This document shows positions 52,462 to 64,000 of a DNA stretch of 64,000 bases, piece by piece; the first letter of the stretch is position 1, and every line of letters starts with the position of its first letter. Origin of the DNA: Lunularia cruciata (taxonomy: Eukaryota; Streptophyta; Marchantiopsida; Lunulariales; Lunulariaceae); the NCBI GenBank assembly GCA_948567375.1, contig OX419760.1:8432001-8496000 (forward strand), given 5' to 3'. The translations under genes and the position numbers were made by a program. The notes under the pieces were generated by a model. That model was not told where the DNA came from and did not search any database. It worked only from the letters and a program-made list of their open reading frames with translations.

Positions 52462-54105
52462 TCATTGGTGGTCTTCATGGAGGAGCATTGAGGTTATACT
52501 CCCTTGGTCCGTACCTCGGACCTTGATACAATGTGCTTGCCTGAGGTTGTACCTCTTGGGTTTGGTACACCGCCTCTTCTTCCTCTTCCTGGTTCTATCC
52601 CGAAACCCAATCAATCTACTACAGCGGGAATGCTTTAAGAGTATTGCATTCCGTGTTTGCATGGCTTGACATGCGGTGCACCATACATTGGATCTGCCAA
52701 ATGCTGGGGCCTTCCTTCTATCCTTAGCCCCAATCATCTGGATCTTGAAATCCAAAAACTCCTTTATGAGGCCGTCCAGCTTAGTATTCGCCTTATGTAC
52801 ACTCTTTGATGGGGAAGTCATTGGTTTCTTACCCCCACATCTTCACACTCGTCTTGGCTTTGATTCTTCTTTGGATTCCAAAGAAGAGCTTGAAGATATG
52901 GAGGATTCCTCCGAAGAAGGGGATGTACTACGAGAAGCTCTCCTTCTTCTCCTTTCTTCTCCCGGTTTCTTCAATTGCCGGCAGAGTGAGAGTGAGCCGC
53001 CTCGTAGCGGGTGATATGTTTGAGTACCTTATCAAGGGAAGTTACATTCCTCTCCCTTGCAAAGTTCCAAATCTCTGGTGAAAGTCCTCCCAAGAACCAA
53101 GTAATGGCTTGGGCATCGGAGTAATCCACCACACCCAATTGCTTTGGGACTCGGTTCAAAAGTGCCATGAACCGCTTAGAGTAGTCTCTCAACTTCTCCT
53201 TCTTGCCTTGGTCTAAATTGTTGAGTGCCGCAATGACACTCGTGTCATAATCAACTTCCCTAAATTGTTCCAAGAAATTTTTTTCGCAAGTCCACCCAGT
53301 CCGCCGGTACAAACCCCTTCTGGGTTACATGGGTGAACCAGCTCTGAGCTTTCTTTTGGAGCAGACTTGGGAAAATTTGCAGTCAATCTGCCAAGTCATG
53401 CTCCTTGTTAGCAAAGGAGATGACTTCAAATTCTTTGATGAATTCATCGGGGTCTTCATCTTCTTCTATCCCCTTGTACTTTTGATAGGCGTGTCGGATG
53501 ACAAGCAGCAAAGTTATTGTTTGATTTGATGGGATCGGCTGGGGTAAATTTGAACTTGATGGAATCGAGGAACTGGTTGAAATTGATGCCATGTTGACAG
53601 CCCAGGAGTTCCAATTTGTCAAATTCAAGGTAGGGTCTTCTTTGATAATTTCTTCTTCGAGGGTGTTGACTTCAACCCGTTTGGAAGAATCAAGCTCAAC
53701 ACCTTCGATATGTTCTTCAAAATTCCCAAGGGACAACCAAGGAATCGTTCGTAGAAGATGTTGACACTCTTCTTTTGTCAGTGTCCATGTTGTCTTTTCT
53801 CAAACAAAGTTCTTTAACAATGCGACTTCCTTTACAACTCTAGGGGAAGTTGGTGTATTGGGCCGTAATGCATATTTTTGGCCGTTGGAGTCTTTCTTCT
53901 TCTTGGAAGAGGGGGATGCAAAGTAGTCTTGCCACCCGCCTTTGCGTTTCTTTTGGTCAAGTTCTTGCAGGTTTCGTGAAGGAGTTGAAAGTCCAGCGCC
54001 TCTCATTTAGTTTTGTCAAAAGTGGCTTGGATCTTCAGGCGTTCATCTTCTTCACGATGCAACGCTCATCTTCAAACTCTTTCTTCCCATTTTTCTCTCG
54101 ATGAA
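52462..54105 (-). pseudogene. gag of Element 4a
   Basis: Pieces on the minus strand: 54105-53800 (MSSSREKWEERV, DYFASPSSKKKKDSNG), 53736-53383 (NWNSWAVNMASIS, KYKGIEEDEDPDEFIKEFE), 53312-52971 (KNFLEQFREVDYDTSVIAAL, YSKRFMALLNRVPKQLG, ITWFLGGLSPEIW), which is a Ty3 Gag core, and 52821-52462 (KLDGLIKEFLDFKIQM, VWCTACQ), the remains of a zinc-knuckle region. The protein would form the particle. Frameshifts near 53800, 53370 and 52900 destroy it. Confidence 0.8.
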
Positions 54106-54170
54106 GACATTCATATTGCTTTGATACCCAATTTTGAATTTGGCTTCAAACTCTTCCACTTCCAAGATTT

Positions 54171-54191
54171 GTATCCCCGGCAGCAGCGCCA
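54171..54191 (-). promoter_or_regulatory. Primer-binding site of Element 4a
   Basis: Plus-strand gtatccccggcagcagcgcca. Its reverse complement, TGGCGCTGCTGCCGGGG, is tRNA-Asp-like with two or three mismatches, starting 7 bp inside the LTR end. This fixes the polarity of the element and proves that the 3.8-kb unit next to it is its 5' LTR. Confidence 0.75.
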
Positions 54192-54198
54192 AAAATCA

Positions 54199-57100
54199 TG
54201 TGACAACCCAACAAATATCACTGTTGCAATAATCAGGTAAGTAAAGTTCATCCCTGCAAAGATACGAGTTAGAAATGTCCAAATACAAAACAAAAAATAA
54301 CAATGTAGTACTTCTTGGTTGCGTCTTTAATCTCTCTGGTACAAACTACACCCAGAAGAGAGTAACAAACATTGATTTGCAGTCTTGTCACGAATTAACA
54401 CTCTTTAATCACAACTCCATCAAATCTTTCCAAACAATCTTGATTGTAATGATTCATGCTCTCCCAAAAATGGCACTTCACTACAAAATGACTTCACCTC
54501 AAAATTGTGTTCTACCCCTCCATTGAAGGCACAACTTCCTCGATCAAAATTGCTTCACATCAACTTTGCATTGCACTCACAAATGCAAAATACTACCAAC
54601 ACTACAATTCCTCTCAGATCTGTCAAGGCATTGCTTCGATTGCACTTCACTTAGGATCAAACACATAGAATGAAGACCAAGGCTGCAGAATCCAACATCC
54701 AACAAGCACACTGACTTGCACTTTGAATTTCTCCACACACTCACAAATACAAACACAATGTTGATACTTGGAATCAAGCTCAAGCGACGAGCATTGCTTC
54801 ACAACACTTCGCTTTATCTATTCTTAGAATTATGAGCACTGAACAACATAAGACTGCAATGCCACTCTTAAATAGTGAAGCAATCAACAGTTATCTTCCT
54901 AATGTACCTCTTCCTAACAACTCTACAAACCTGCAGATCCGAAATGACAATGCACCTCTTCAAATCTCAAATTTGTTACTAATCCAATCCGATGTCTACT
55001 TCTTCCTTGGCTTTCAAACCCAAACCCAAAGTAACTTTACTTCCTACTACTCTGTCCTCAAGTTTCATAACTCCTACATCCTCTACCAAATCTAACAATT
55101 CTCTTTCTTGATCTGAAATCTCACTAGTGGGTACTCTATCTAACTCCTTATCTCCCATCCCACTCTTCTCTAATGTCTCCAATGGTAACTCTGAAGACAC
55201 TTGCACTCCTACTTCATCTACTTCAGGTTTTGCTCTAACATCTTTTCGAAGTTTATCTTTTTCCAATTTCACTAAGTCTAATCTAATTGTGACATTGTCT
55301 TCTACCCCCAATACCTCCCTATCTACACAAGTTCTGAGACTGAGACTAATCAACAACGCATTCAAATTGTTGTCCTTTGCATGTCTCCTCCTCGTCTCTT
55401 GCACCAACAACTTCAACTCGTGCAGCCTTGTCTCTTCAATACGCACACTGGCCTCTATACTCAGCATCACATTCATCCGGATTATGATCTCCTTCAATGG
55501 CTCCAATCTCATTTTCCTCTCCCGTACTTGATCTGCAAGCCAATCTTCTCGGTACATTGCTAATTCTGCTTCAAACTCGGCTTTCACAATCTCCTTCTCC
55601 TTCTCCTTCTCCTTTTGTACAATCTTCTCCTCCTGATTGTGAAGTAACTCTCTCAACCTCTCTTCTTCTCTATATTGCACTGTCAACTCTTGTTGCCACA
55701 ACCGCTTCTTCTCTTCTACACTCTCCATCACCCTATCGATCTCTTGTTTCTTCTTGGCTACTCTTGCCATAGCATGGATAATCCCTAACCTCGAATCAAC
55801 AAACTACTGCTTCAAGATTTCATACTGAGCTACTTGTCTTTCCCTTGCTATGTCACTCTGCACTATGAGTTCCTCTCAATTCCTTGCTTCTCTCTTCAAG
55901 TTCTCAATCACTTGATTTTGTACTACTGCATCTGCTTGTAGTACTTCCCTTTCCTCCTCTCCTTGGATTATACTCTTCTTCAAATCTGAGTTCTCTTCTT
56001 TTAAGCGGGCTAACACCTGTAACACAATCTTCACCTCCGGACACTTCAACTACATCTCCTTCTTCTTGTATTCTAACTTCACCAATAAGGGACACACAAT
56101 CTCTTGCAGGTACTCCACTCCTTCACTCGTGGCTACTTTGACTTCCGGAGTGATCTCCTTCTTCACCTCTTCTTCTCTCAATACCTGACTTCTTTGCTGT
56201 AGCCATTGTATTGGAATAGACGCTTCACTTCCCAAACTTACATTCTCCTCTTCTCTTACCTTGCTTGGACCCGCTTCACACTTCACCTTTCACCTGGAAC
56301 AAACTCCTCTTTGAATGGTAATTTTCTCTCTTCCTGCTCTGGCACTTCATCTTCTAACTTCACGTTACCTTCCTCCTCTATCTCCATCCTGGCTTCTTCT
56401 TCTTCTTCTGTGTCATCTCTCTTCCGTCGTCATTGTCACTACTCGTGTCTCCACTTTGCAGTGTGAGCTCGGGTTCTTCTTCCCTTTCCGAGTCTTTGGA
56501 CTTGCACTCGGCTTCGCCCTCTTATTCTTCCTCCAACGATTTGATTACCACCATACCTTTCCTCGGATTTACCCTTCTGGTCTTCCGAGGTCTTGTTTTC
56601 TTGATGTCTTCTCCTTCTCCTTGTCAACTCCTCTTCTTTGACTTTTGAGTACTCACGTCCACCTGCACACTCTTCCCCGTTTGCGCATAGTACTCATCAC
56701 TGCTCTTGATCTGAAGAATGTACTGTTGTTCCTCCGCATCGACCTCCTTTTTTAAGTCGGGATGGAAATGCGACACCATTCTGTTGCACTCCGTCACATT
56801 GAGCAAGTTCAGTCCAAGATAAAAATATGCTACAAATGGCATAATGTAATGCGGAGATGATTTATCCCGCAAACTCCACACCATCTGTCGTGTTTGCCCA
56901 TGAAAGCACTTTGCCCAGTTAAGCGGCTCTCTTGCAAACATCTTATGGAAGAACACAGCTTGGTGCTTCATCATATAAGTCATTCTCTCCAGCTTCAAGA
57001 TTGCCATTAGAGCATTCACAATCCCTCGCTTGACAAGATCCTTGTAACTCTCTACTTTGTACCCATTCTTTGTGCGCTTTGAAGAAAATCCATCTCTTAC

Positions 57101-57991
57101 TTCTTGAGTTTCTTTTGCTACCTCTCCCTTCCCCAAGAATGTGGCACCCTGCTCCATGCCTGCTTCTCTTCCGAGTACTAATCTCCAATCCCACTCCGTC
57201 CAGCAAGCCGGATTACCTCTCTTCCCCTCTTCCTTGGGGCCATCAAGACATCTACTCTCAATTATCTCAACCATGAACCCTGGAAAGCTCACATTCCAGT
57301 TCCATGCCAATAATGTGATCCAAAGTTGGCTCAAGACTTCAATTCTTGCAATCACATCTAATCTCCAAATCGAATGATTTCTCATTGCAAATTTGGAGTT
57401 CTTCTTCCCTCCTCCCATCTTTCTTTCTTCCTCACTGGGCTGGGAACTATTCTTCCTACTGACTCTCAGATTAGCTCTCTTGAATTCTCCTCTACACACC
57501 AATGTGTCTTTGACTCTACTTCCCTTCCCATGATCTCTTGTAGGATGACTTCTTAACGGCAAAGGAAAATTGCTTGTCATTGCTTTGTCTTTAGCCCAAT
57601 TTTTGTAGAGTCGCACCTTCTTTGTCTCTCTTCAATTCGAGTTTCTACCAAGAAATCACACCTCTTGCATGCTCCTATCACTGTCAAGTGTCCTTCACGT
57701 GTATGACCGCCAGTTTTTGAACGGTCCCTTCTTGAATTTCTTGTCCCGAAGGAAAGTTGTTACACTATCTTCACCTCGGGTTGAGCACTCCCAATACAAA
57801 GACTCCTTACTTTGGGTTATATGCTGACAGGGCAATTCCGAGTACTCTGCCTTATGACCCAAAGCCACGTTACCTTGGGTTTCATCCCAAAGACTCTTTT
57901 CTTTGCCTTCTTTGGCCATACAGGCGCAATCCAACTTCTCTATACACTTCTTCTTCTCCATTTCAAAAAAACAAAAAATGTGGGTACCACA
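54199..57991 (-). repeat. 5' LTR of Element 4a (3793 bp)
   Basis: Element-sense ends TGTGGTACCCACA and GGGTTGTCACA. The whole length aligns, inverted, with the solo LTR at 60069-63825. It is unusually long for a plant LTR and mostly occupied by a decayed open frame (next entry). Confidence 0.88.
54979..57580 (-). pseudogene. LTR-encoded protein of Element 4a (ancestral ~855 codons)
   Basis: A frame from ATG 57580 runs 318 codons to a TGA at 56624 and then continues, broken, to 54979. Parts: an N-terminal domain with GGGKKNSKFAMRNHSIWRLD and FAREPLNWAKCFHGQTRQMV, then a central Lys/Glu-rich part (RKTRRVNPRKGMVVIKS), then a 263-codon open coiled coil (55770-54979) with long Glu/Lys/Arg heptads (VREEEVRL-like; QNEEKIVQKEKEKEKEIVKA) and an acidic end (ERELLDLVEDVGV). 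I recognise no family. It lies fully inside the LTR, in element sense. The same frame in copy 4b has different stops, so the ancestor was longer. A captured host gene or an accessory protein are both possible. Confidence 0.65.
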
Positions 57992-58745
57992 CTACATATA
58001 AAATGGATTATGCCCAATATATTTTTGGCATATGAGTCTCATTTAGCATAGTGCACGTGGTATTTTCTACATGATGGTTCTTGCATTCTAGAATGCAAAT
58101 ATTTTGTGGACTATAATTGCAACTCTATTGACATTGGATGTCATAATGTTGCAAAAACATTGTGAAATCTGTTGAGAGGTATTTACTTCCTCCATTTGAT
58201 CTGAATTGAAGGATATGGTGTCTTGATTGCTTCTCTACAAGGGCCTTGAAGGTTTGGAAACCAAAGAACACTTCAAATTTTTGCTTCTAGAAATACATCC
58301 AAGTGAATCTTGAGAAATTATCAATGAAGGACACAAAATGCTAGGAAGCATTCAAGTTGGCTATTGAAGTTATCCATACATCATTGTGCATCAACTCAAG
58401 GAGTTTGGTTGCACTTTTTCCTTGGTGACTAAAGGGCTGCCTAGCCAATTTCCCAAATTGGCAAGTGGGTAAATCTCTACACTATAGCTACATGTAAACT
58501 ATGGAATATCTATAACTACAGTAGTGTTTTGCAGATTCTTAAGCTTCTAAACATTCATGCGGCCAAGGCACTTATGCCAAATCTGCATATCAGCCACCTA
58601 TGATCGACTATGTTCATACATTGCTACTTGAATCTGAGGTATTGTGATATCCAATTTAAACAACCTACCACATCTTGTCTTTGTAGCTATACTTTGTATC
58701 ACACAACCTGATATCTTGACTCTACCAATTGGCCAATTGAGACAA
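57992..58745 (-). pseudogene. Copia integrase region
   Basis: Minus-strand readings across frames: TITRNLVSIGQLVE (58760-58720), the conserved copia segment just before integrase; LPIWEIG (58470); core pieces FKALVEKQSRH and FRSNGG-like (58260-58200), and ARTIM.KIPRALC (58085-58045), which corresponds to the NRTIMEMARSML block. No frame exceeds about 70 codons. It is dead. Confidence 0.7.
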
Positions 58746-58799
58746 GATTTCTAGTGATGGTTGGTAAAAATAAAAAGCATCTCTTAATGCTAAGATCTT

Positions 58800-60060
58800 T
58801 GATGTTAAGGCAACAATAGGTACTTTATCCTTATGAGGGATTTGGTGTTGGGTATCATTTCCTGAACAATAACAGCGGTATGTTGAATCGGTTCTAGATG
58901 GATGAACCAATCTTGATGTGTTGTCATGTGGTTGCGAGCTCTAGATTCAATGTAACACTCCTGAATGGGCTTCACCATAGACTCCATGATATAGGTCATT
59001 GTAAGTAGGCTCTCTTCTTCAAGATCATTGTAATCATCAAAGTCATAAGCTACAAAATTTTGTTAAGCAATGTAGCCTTGATCAGCATTATGTTGTTGAG
59101 GTTCCCTCTTGTGACAATCATGAGCATAATGGCCTTTCACACCACAATGATTACATTGCCTAGGGAGGAGGTAGCCTTTGGTCTTGTTTTAATCTTAACT
59201 TTGTTGTAGTTGGGCAGGTCCTTGGTTTTGGTAACAACTTGGTTGTTGATATTGATATCCATGATGAGGTGCAACTCCTCCATTAGCATTGTGCAAGAAA
59301 CTTCCACAACCAAAAAAAATACATGGCCCCTACCTTTGCTTGTACTTGCATATAGAGCTTGATCTTGCTATTGCAAATTTAAAGAAGACCATTAGTTTCT
59401 TGTTCATTGCATCTCTTCACTTATCAACAACGGAGTCAGATCTTGAAGTGAAGGAAAGGCCTCACACACAATAATCAATGTTTACAAAAAATAGAACTAG
59501 GGACCCAAACCTTTTTAAGTGATCATGCACAAATCATCATCATCTATTATAAATCCAATGCTGCCAAGTTGGTCAACAATACTCCTTTTGGATAGAATGT
59601 ACTTGCTCATAGATTGCAATCCTTTCTTGATAGCTTCTATTTCAACTATAGCCTGCATGACTTGGGTAGATGTCTCAAAAGCCCTTCCAATCACCTTTTA
59701 TGCACCTTGTGGTGTCTTTGTATCTTGAACATAGCCATAAATAGAGGCAAAATGGAAACTACAAGGTAATGGAATAGTTGGTTTGCTCACTTCTTTTATT
59801 TTCTCACCTTTGGGTTCTTATCACCTTCTTTGGATTTCATCTCTTTCCTTGTGATAAGCATCTATATTTCTTGTCCCATAAGGAAATACTTCATGTATAG
59901 TTTCCATACATCAGAGTTACCATTGTCAAGTTCCTTGTGTGTGATGGAGCTTGCACTCAATTCAGCTATAGTTGATCTTTAATCAGAAAAATTAACAACC
60001 TAGCTATTTTCTCCAACTGAGCATAACCTCATCATGCACGTTATTAACTTTGCTCTCAAC
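58800..60060 (-). pseudogene. Copia gag with CCHC knuckle
   Basis: Minus strand: LDNGNSDVWKLYMKYFLMG (59940-59870), VDQLGSIGFIIDDDDLCMIT (59590-59520), EAFPSLQDLTPLLISEEM (59465-59405) and the CCHC knuckle CNHCGVKGHYAHDC (59114-59155). This is the copia Gag (UBN2-like) plus nucleocapsid. Several frameshifts are present. The knuckle itself is intact. Confidence 0.75.
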
Positions 60061-60068
60061 TCTATACC

Positions 60069-63000
60069 TGTGGTGCCCACATTTTTTTTTCAAAATAACA
60101 AAGAAGAACTGTATAGAGAAGTCGGATTGCGCCTGTATGGCCAAAGAAGGCAAAGAAAAGAGTCTTCGGGATGAAGCCCAAAGTAAAGTGACTTTGGGTC
60201 ATAAGGCAAAGTACTCGAAAATGCCTTGTCAGCATACAACCCAAAGTAAGGTGTCTTCGTATCGAGGGGAGCTCAACCCGAGGCGAAGACAGTCTAACAA
60301 CCTTTCTTTGGGGCAAAAAATTCAAGAAGGGACCTTTCAAAAACCGGTGGCCCATACGCGCGAAGGTTGATTGACAGTGACAGATGCATGTAGGAGGTGT
60401 GATTTCTCGAAACTCAAAGTGAAGAAAGACAAAGAAAGCGCAACTCTATAAAATTGAACTTGCAATGATGAAATGTCAAGTAATTTTCCTTTGCCATTGA
60501 GAAGTCGTCTTGCAAGTGATCGAGGGAAGGGAAATAGAGTTGGAAATGCGTTAATGTGTAAGGGTGAAGTTGCGAGAGTGAAATCAAGAGATAGTGAGAA
60601 GGCAGAAGAGATGGGAGGAGGAAAGAAGAACTATGAATTCACAGTGAGAAATCATGCAATTCGGAGGTTAGATGTGATTGCTAGGATCAAAGTCTTGAGC
60701 CAACTTTGGATCACTTTCTTGGCGTGGAACTAGAATGTGAGCTTTCCAGGTTTCATGACAGAAATCATGAAGAGCAAGTGTCTCGATGGACCCGAGGAAG
60801 AAGGGAAGAGAGGAAATCCGGCTCGCTAGACAGAGTCGGATTGGAGACTCGTACTCAAGAAGGAAGCAGGCTTGGAGCAAGGGGCCACGTTCTTAGGGAA
60901 GGGAGAGATAGCTGAAGAAACCCAAGAAGTGAGAGATGCATTCTCATCAAAGCGGACGAAGAATGGGTACAAAGTTGAGAGCTACAAAGACGTTGTGAAG
61001 AGAGGAATTGTGAGTGCGCTGATGGCCATCCTAAAGTCGGAGAGAACCACGTATGTGATGAAACTCCAAGCGGTGTTCTTTCACAAGTTATTTGCAAGGG
61101 AACCGATCAATTGGGCAAGGTGTTTCCATGGGAGAACAAGACAAATGGTGTGGAATCTGCGGGATAAATTGCCTCTACACTACATCGTGCCCTTTGCGTT
61201 TCATTTCTACCTCGGGTTGAATTTGCTGAACTTGGCGGAGTGAACTTGGATGGTGTTGCACTTCCATCCTGATTTGAGAAAGGAGGTTGATGTTGAGGAG
61301 CAGCAATACATTTTGCAAATCTGGAGCACCGATGACTACTATACAAAGACAAGGAAGAACATGGAGATCAAAGAGAGTACTCCAAACTCGAAGAAGAGAA
61401 GTCGGTAGGGCAAAGCCAAAGACATGAAGAAACCTCGGAAGACCAGGAGAGGCAACCCGAGGCAAGGTATGGTGGTGATCGAGTCGGAAGATGAAGACTC
61501 AGAAGGTGACGCCAAGCTCAAGACCAAAGAATTGGAACACGAGGAGGAACCCAAGCTAATGCTACAGAGTGGAGATACAAGTAGCGACAGCAATGAAGGA
61601 GGAGAAATGACATGGGCACCAACTACTGCTGCAGAAGAAGAAGTAGTGCAGGCAGAAATCGAACCCAAGGACAACACACCGTTGGAAGACGAAGTAATTG
61701 AGCCCAAAGAGAAGAAGATCACAGTGCAGAGAGGAGTTCGCTCGAGACGTAAGGCAAAGTACAAAGCAGGTCCAAGTACGGTGAAGGAAGAAGCACATGA
61801 AAGCTCAGGAAGCAAGGCGTCCATTCCAATATGAAGACTGCAGAGGAGAAGGCGAGTATCGGATGAACAAGAAGTACAAAGGGAAGTGGTCGTGCAAGAA
61901 GAAGTAACCCCGAGTGATGGAGTCAAGTACCTATGGGAGGTGGTGTGTCCTCTGTTGGTGAAGTTGGAGTATAGGAAGAAGGAGATGCAGTCGACTTGTC
62001 TAGAGGTAAAGACTGTAGGTGTTGGCAAGATTAGAAGAAGAAAACTCAGAGTTGAAGAAGAGTATAACCCGAGGTGAGGAGGAAAGAGAAGTACTGCGAG
62101 TGGAGGCAGTAGTGAGAAGTCAGGTATTTGAAGACCTGAAGAGGGAAGTGCATTATTGAGAGGATCTTGTGAAGAAGAGTGACATAGTAAGGGAGAGACA
62201 AGTAGCTAAGTACGAGATCTTGAAGCAGCAGTTTGCTGATTCAAGAGTAGAGGTTATCCATGCTATGGTGAGAGTAGCTGCAAAGGATCAGGAGCTTGAT
62301 AGGGTGATGGAGAGTGTCAAGGAGAAGAAGCAACTTTGGCAACAAGAGTTGGCAGCATGATATAGAGAAGAAGAAAGATTACGAGAGTTACTTTGTAATC
62401 AAGAGGAGAGAGTTGTACAGAAGGAGAAGGAGAAGGAGATGGTGAAAGCCGAGTTTGAAGCAGAATTGGCAATGTACAGGGAGGACTGGCTTGCGGATCA
62501 AGAACAAGAGCAGAAGATGAGATTGGAGCCTTTGAAGGAGATAGTCCTCCAGATGAATGCGATGTTAAGTACAGAGGCCAACATTCAGATTGTAGAGACG
62601 AGGCTGCACGAGTTGAAGTTGTTAGTGCAAGAGACGAGGCAAAGACAGGCAAAGGACACGGATTTGAATGCCTTGTTAATTAGTCTCAGAACTCGTGTAG
62701 ACAGGAAGATCTTAGAGGTAGAAGACAACATTTTCGATTAGATTAGACTTAGTGAAAATAGAGATAGAAAAACTTTAGAAAGATGTTAGAGCAAAACCTG
62801 AAGTAGATAACATAGGAGTACAAATGTCTTCAGATTTACCGGTGGAGACATTAGAGAAGAGTGGGTCGAGAGATGATGAGTTAGAAAGATTACCCACTAG
62901 TGCAATTTCAGATCAAGAAAGAGAATTTTTGGATCTGGTAGAAGAGGTAGAAGTTGTGAGATCCGAGGATAGAGTAGTAGGAAGTAAAGTTACTTCAAGT

Positions 63001-63825
63001 TCGGGTTTGAAAGCCAATGATGAAGTAGACAGCGGATCAGATTAGTAACAGTTTTTGAGATATGAAGAGGCAGATATGAAGACGTGCATTATCATTTTGG
63101 ATCTGCAGGTTAGAACAGTTGTTGTCGAACGGTATAGTTGTTAGAACTGTCAATTTGTTCACTACTTAAGAGTGGCATTTGCAGAGAAATTTTGTTCTAT
63201 GCTCATAATTTTTGAGAATAGATAAAGCGAAGTGCTGTGAAGCAGTGCTCGTTGCTTGAGCTTGATTCCGAGTATCAACTTTGTACTTGTGTTTGTGAGT
63301 GTTTGGAGAAATTTGAAGTGCAAGTCAGTGTGCTTGTTGGATGTTGGATTCCACAGCCTTGATCTTCATTCTGTGTGTTTGATCTTGAGTGAAGTGCAAT
63401 CAAAGCAATGCCTTGACAGATCTGAGAGGAATTGTAGTATTGGTAGTATTCTGCATTTGTGAATGCAAAATGCAAAGTTGATGTGAAGCAATTTCAATCA
63501 AGGAAGTTGTGCCTTCAGTGGAGGGGTGGAACATAATTCTGAGGTGAAGTGCCGTTTTTGGGAGAGCCTAAATCATCACAATCAAGATTGTTTGGAAAGA
63601 ATTGAAGGAGTTGTGATTAAGGAGTGTTAATTCGCGACAAGACTGCAAATCAGTGCTTGTTACTCTCTTCTGGGTGTGGTTTCTACTTGAGAGATTAAAG
63701 ACGCAACCAAGAAGAACTGAAATTGTTACTTTGCTTTGTATTTAGACATTTCTGACTCGTATCTCTGCGGGAACAAACTTTACTTACCTGATTACCGCAA
63801 AAGTGATATTTTCCGGGTTGTCACA
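60069..63825 (+). repeat. Element 4 solo LTR (copy 4b, 3757 bp)
   Basis: TGTGGTGCCCACA to GGGTTGTCACA, flanked by atacc (60064-60068) and atgcc (63826-63830), a 5-bp duplication with one transition. No internal domain is attached. It is inserted in the copia relic in opposite orientation to Element 4a. Confidence 0.88.
60473..63045 (+). pseudogene. LTR-encoded protein of Element 4, copy 4b
   Basis: ATG 60473 (MSSNFPLPLRS) matches ATG 57580 of copy 4a. It then shows RNHAIRRLDVIARIKVLSQL, FAREPINWARCFHGRTRQMV and HFHPDLRKEVDVEEQQYIL, followed by a long acidic/basic central frame (61424-61834: RKTRRGNPRQGMVVIES, EDEDSEGDAKLKTK), VCPLLVKLEYRKKEM (61950), a coiled coil (62169-62740: ADQEQEQKMRLEPLKEI; ETRLHELKLLVQETRQR) and an end that closes with SDQEREFLDLVEEVEVVRSE and GSD at 63045. 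Stops (60731, 61241, 61407, 61832) differ from those of copy 4a. The function is unknown. Confidence 0.65.
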
Positions 63826-63830
63826 ATGCC

Positions 63831-64000
63831 TCCCTAAATGTATACATCTATCAACCTCAAAAGAAGACAAGAAACTCAAGAATTTTTTGTGAAACAAAAG
63901 AAAAACACTTGATCAAAGTACAATTGCTAGATAACTACCTCCATGACAATGATCCAAGGCAAAACATGCCAAGAATGCCAAGAAAACATGTATTTCAAAG
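63831..64000. other. Sequence beyond the Element 4 solo LTR
   Basis: About 170 bp, presumably the upstream part of the copia relic (its gag runs toward this side). No frame or LTR end is recognised before the window ends. Confidence 0.4.

Larger units (their letters stand above)
49291..57991 (-). mobile_element. Element 4a: gypsy-type retroelement with a 3.8-kb LTR, 3'-truncated
   Basis: On the minus strand: LTR (57991-54199), primer site, gag, zinc-finger region, protease, RT, RNase H, and then truncation at 49291 before integrase. RT type (VFIDDFCVFGQ; LGHWVSSRGIKVD) and the tRNA-Asp-like primer site suggest the Athila/Tat side of plant gypsy elements. It lies inside a Ty1/copia relic. Confidence 0.85.
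57992..64000 (-). mobile_element. Ty1/copia element relic, inverted, interrupted by an Element 4 solo LTR
   Basis: Minus-strand order: gag (60050-59100), protease/integrase-N region, integrase core (about 58740-58000). Element 4a cuts it at 57991, and its upstream part continues beyond the solo LTR at 63826. Copia-type order (integrase before RT) and the gag type support the class. Confidence 0.75.

Noticed and set aside
54979-55770. LTR coiled-coil frame as a host myosin- or kinesin-like gene
   Set aside because: It lies inside an LTR repeated three times in the window with identical termini and has no motor or other host domain. The coordinates given are minus-strand order.

Overview
This window is a dense nest of plant LTR retrotransposons with no host gene that I can recognise. 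The organism looks like a large-genome land plant. Plant-type Ty3/gypsy elements dominate (primer-binding sites close to the tRNA-Asp 3' end, 'GGGGGTAAATG'-type polypurine tracts, a chromovirus with a chromodomain), Ty1/copia debris is present, and no bacterial or organellar features are seen. I cannot name the species. The element families feel more like a fern, lycophyte, bryophyte or gymnosperm than a compact angiosperm genome, but that is an impression only.

Layout. 1-755: two families of tandem repeats. 1168-14731 (minus): a degraded copy (2b) of 'Element 2', interrupted by family-1 copy A (3384-11192) and by a deleted solo LTR of 'Element 4' (11734-13582). 14732-16758: 3' part of a chromovirus ('Element 3'). 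16759-39281: an old family-1 element (copy F), split by the young intact copy B (16784-24585), by a solo LTR (24958-25647) and by Element 2 copy 2a (28707-38156), which itself holds two family-1 solo LTRs. 39282-40356: no recognisable element. 40357-49290: inverted and folded-back family-1 copies D and E. 49291-57991 (minus): Element 4 copy 4a with a 3.8-kb LTR. 57992-64000 (minus): a Ty1/copia relic holding an Element 4 solo LTR (60069-63825).

Family 1 is a Ty3/gypsy element with 679-692 bp LTRs, 4-bp target duplications, extra small ORFs before gag, and one gag-pro-RT-RNaseH-IN polyprotein. Copy B keeps the whole 1608-residue frame, and its LTRs differ at one position, so it is very young and may be autonomous. 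Copies A, D and F carry a TGA at one identical codon between protease and RT.

The most unusual system is Element 2. Although broken, its domain order is readable: gag - aspartic protease - C5-cytosine DNA methyltransferase - RT - integrase - PHD finger. Its terminal repeats are arranged A1...B1-A2-B2 (split direct repeats) instead of as simple LTRs. This is a retroelement that appears to have carried both a DNA-methylating enzyme and a histone-tail reader. The second oddity is Element 4, whose 3.8-kb LTRs contain an ancestral ~855-codon open frame ending in a coiled coil, preserved in two independent copies.
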